The notes beneath the pieces are model-generated. The model did no database searches, had not been told where the DNA came from, and saw only the letters and a list, made by a program, of their open reading frames with translations. The position numbers were made by a program, and so were the translations under genes. From Ruminococcus sp. (GTDB lineage Bacteria > Bacillota > Clostridia > Oscillospirales > Ruminococcaceae), in assembly GCA_017622635.1 (NCBI GenBank), contig JAGAQS010000371.1, forward strand, positions 1 to 7,842: 7,842 nt of DNA, in the 5' to 3' direction. Positions 7,084 to 7,842 of the stretch are shown one piece after another (within the stretch, counting starts at the first letter, position 1; each line of letters begins with the position of its first letter).

Positions 7084-7842
7084 ATGGGTATTGACCTTTC
7101 AAGAGCAAAACCACAGAGCAACGAAACTACTACAACACAGACGGCAGGGGCAGTAAATGCACCTGAAATTGAAGTTGTTGAACAGTATGATATTGTTGCG
7201 GACAGAAAACAGATGAACAACGAGCTTGTCGGTTCACCTGAAGTTGACGAACTCGCAAGCGAAATTGTAATTGATGACCTGACAACTATCGTTTCTTTCG
7301 GTGCTGACGCAGCGGACGAAATATCAAAGGCTTCAGATGTCGTACTTAACAGTATGAGCATGAGTCAGATTGACGATTCCGGAGAAATGCTTGTTGCTCT
7401 CGGAAAAATTATGGAAAAATTCGACATTGAGGAAATTAAGGAAAATCCCGGATTTTTCAAGAAGATGTTCGGAAACGCTAAAAAACAGCTTGACAAGATT
7501 CTTGCAAAGTATCACACTATGGGTGACGAAGTTGACAAGATTTACGTTCAGCTCAGAAAGTATGAGGACGAAATAAAACAGGCTAACAAAAAGCTTGACC
7601 AGATGTTTAATGCAAACGTTGAATATTATCACAAGCTTGTAAAGTATATTCTCGCAGGTGAGCAGGGTTGCCGTGAAATTGAGGCTTACCTCGAACAACG
7701 CAGACAGGATATGGCTTCAACAGGTGATACTTCCATACAGTTTGAAATCCAGAATCTTGAACAGGCTCTTTCCATGCTTGAACAGAGAACTCAGGATTTG
7801 AGAACGGCTGAAAGTATTGCGATGCAGTCAGTTCCTATGATA
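7084..7842 (+). CDS. telA: TelA/KlaA toxic anion resistance protein (3' partial)
   Basis: The frame is open to the right edge; 253 residues are visible, about two thirds of the usual 370-400. A Thr-rich, probably disordered N-terminus (to about residue 40) precedes the conserved helical body. The stretch VDELASEIVIDDLTTIVSFG followed by ADEISKASD is the classic TelA opening. Next come PGFFKKMFGNAKKQLDK, a long alpha-helical coiled-coil-like region with EQGCREIEAYLEQRRQD, and the family signature AMQSVPMI at the cut. TelA proteins (KlaA of plasmid RK2, YceH of Bacillus) are linked to tellurite, colicin and cell-envelope stress resistance; their biochemistry is unresolved. The gene follows the YceG gene with a two-base gap, the usual order. 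It uses AAG for lysine more than AAA, unlike the AAA-rich genes before it, which may reflect higher expression. Confidence 0.95.
   Translation, partial: MGIDLSRAKPQSNETTTTQTAGAVNAPEIEVVEQYDIVADRKQMNNELVGSPEVDELASEIVIDDLTTIVSFGADAADEISKASDVVLNSMSMSQIDDSGEMLVALGKIMEKFDIEEIKENPGFFKKMFGNAKKQLDKILAKYHTMGDEVDKIYVQLRKYEDEIKQANKKLDQMFNANVEYYHKLVKYILAGEQGCREIEAYLEQRRQDMASTGDTSIQFEIQNLEQALSMLEQRTQDLRTAESIAMQSVPMI

Noticed and set aside
7370..7576. Short + strand frame inside telA
   Set aside because: It overlaps the conserved TelA core in another frame and its translation resembles no family.
7333..7698. Open frame on the minus strand opposite telA, about 120 residues
   Set aside because: It is antisense to a clear TelA coding region, has low-complexity hydrophobic composition and no ribosome binding site; it is a shadow of the real gene.

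Overview
The window reads as part of a defence or stress-response cluster from a low-GC Firmicute. Base composition is a little under 40% GC by eye, with heavy use of ATA and AAA codons, GAGGA/AGGTG-type Shine-Dalgarno sequences and a sigma-A-like promoter. A clostridial gut or rumen organism of the Ruminococcus/Oscillospiraceae kind is the best guess. That assignment is an inference from style and gene content, not proven by any marker gene. All five genes are on the + strand and packed tightly.

Left half (1-4095): an McrBC-like two-gene unit. The first gene is open at the left edge of the window. It encodes an AAA+ NTPase of the McrB/dynein-related kind, with an unrecognised beta-rich N-terminal part and a long predicted coiled coil before the ATPase core. 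The second gene starts 18 bases after the first ends. It encodes a DUF2357-type protein whose C-terminal part carries a PD-(D/E)xK nuclease signature, making it a McrC-like partner. Together they look like an NTP-driven nuclease of the type IV restriction (McrBC) superfamily.

Middle (4096-4199): the only real intergenic gap. It has no visible terminator but holds a strong sigma-A promoter (TTGACA, 18 bases, extended TGC-TATACT). Short imperfect inverted and direct repeats flank the promoter and could be an operator.

Right half (4200-7842): an operon of three genes. They are a compact six-helix rhomboid protease with its full catalytic set, a YceG-family protein (the family described as a component of a predicted biosynthetic module in Ter/tellurite-resistance systems), and a TelA/KlaA toxic anion resistance protein cut by the right edge. 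YceG next to TelA is a well-known pair, as in the Bacillus subtilis yceG-yceH genes.

The notable feature is the combination: an McrBC-like nuclease directly upstream of a rhomboid-YceG-TelA operon. The working hypothesis is a composite stress or antiviral system in which a Ter-type module and a membrane protease are linked to a nucleic-acid-processing effector. Neither end of the cluster is visible, so TerD, TerB, TerC, ATP-grasp or other partners may lie just outside.
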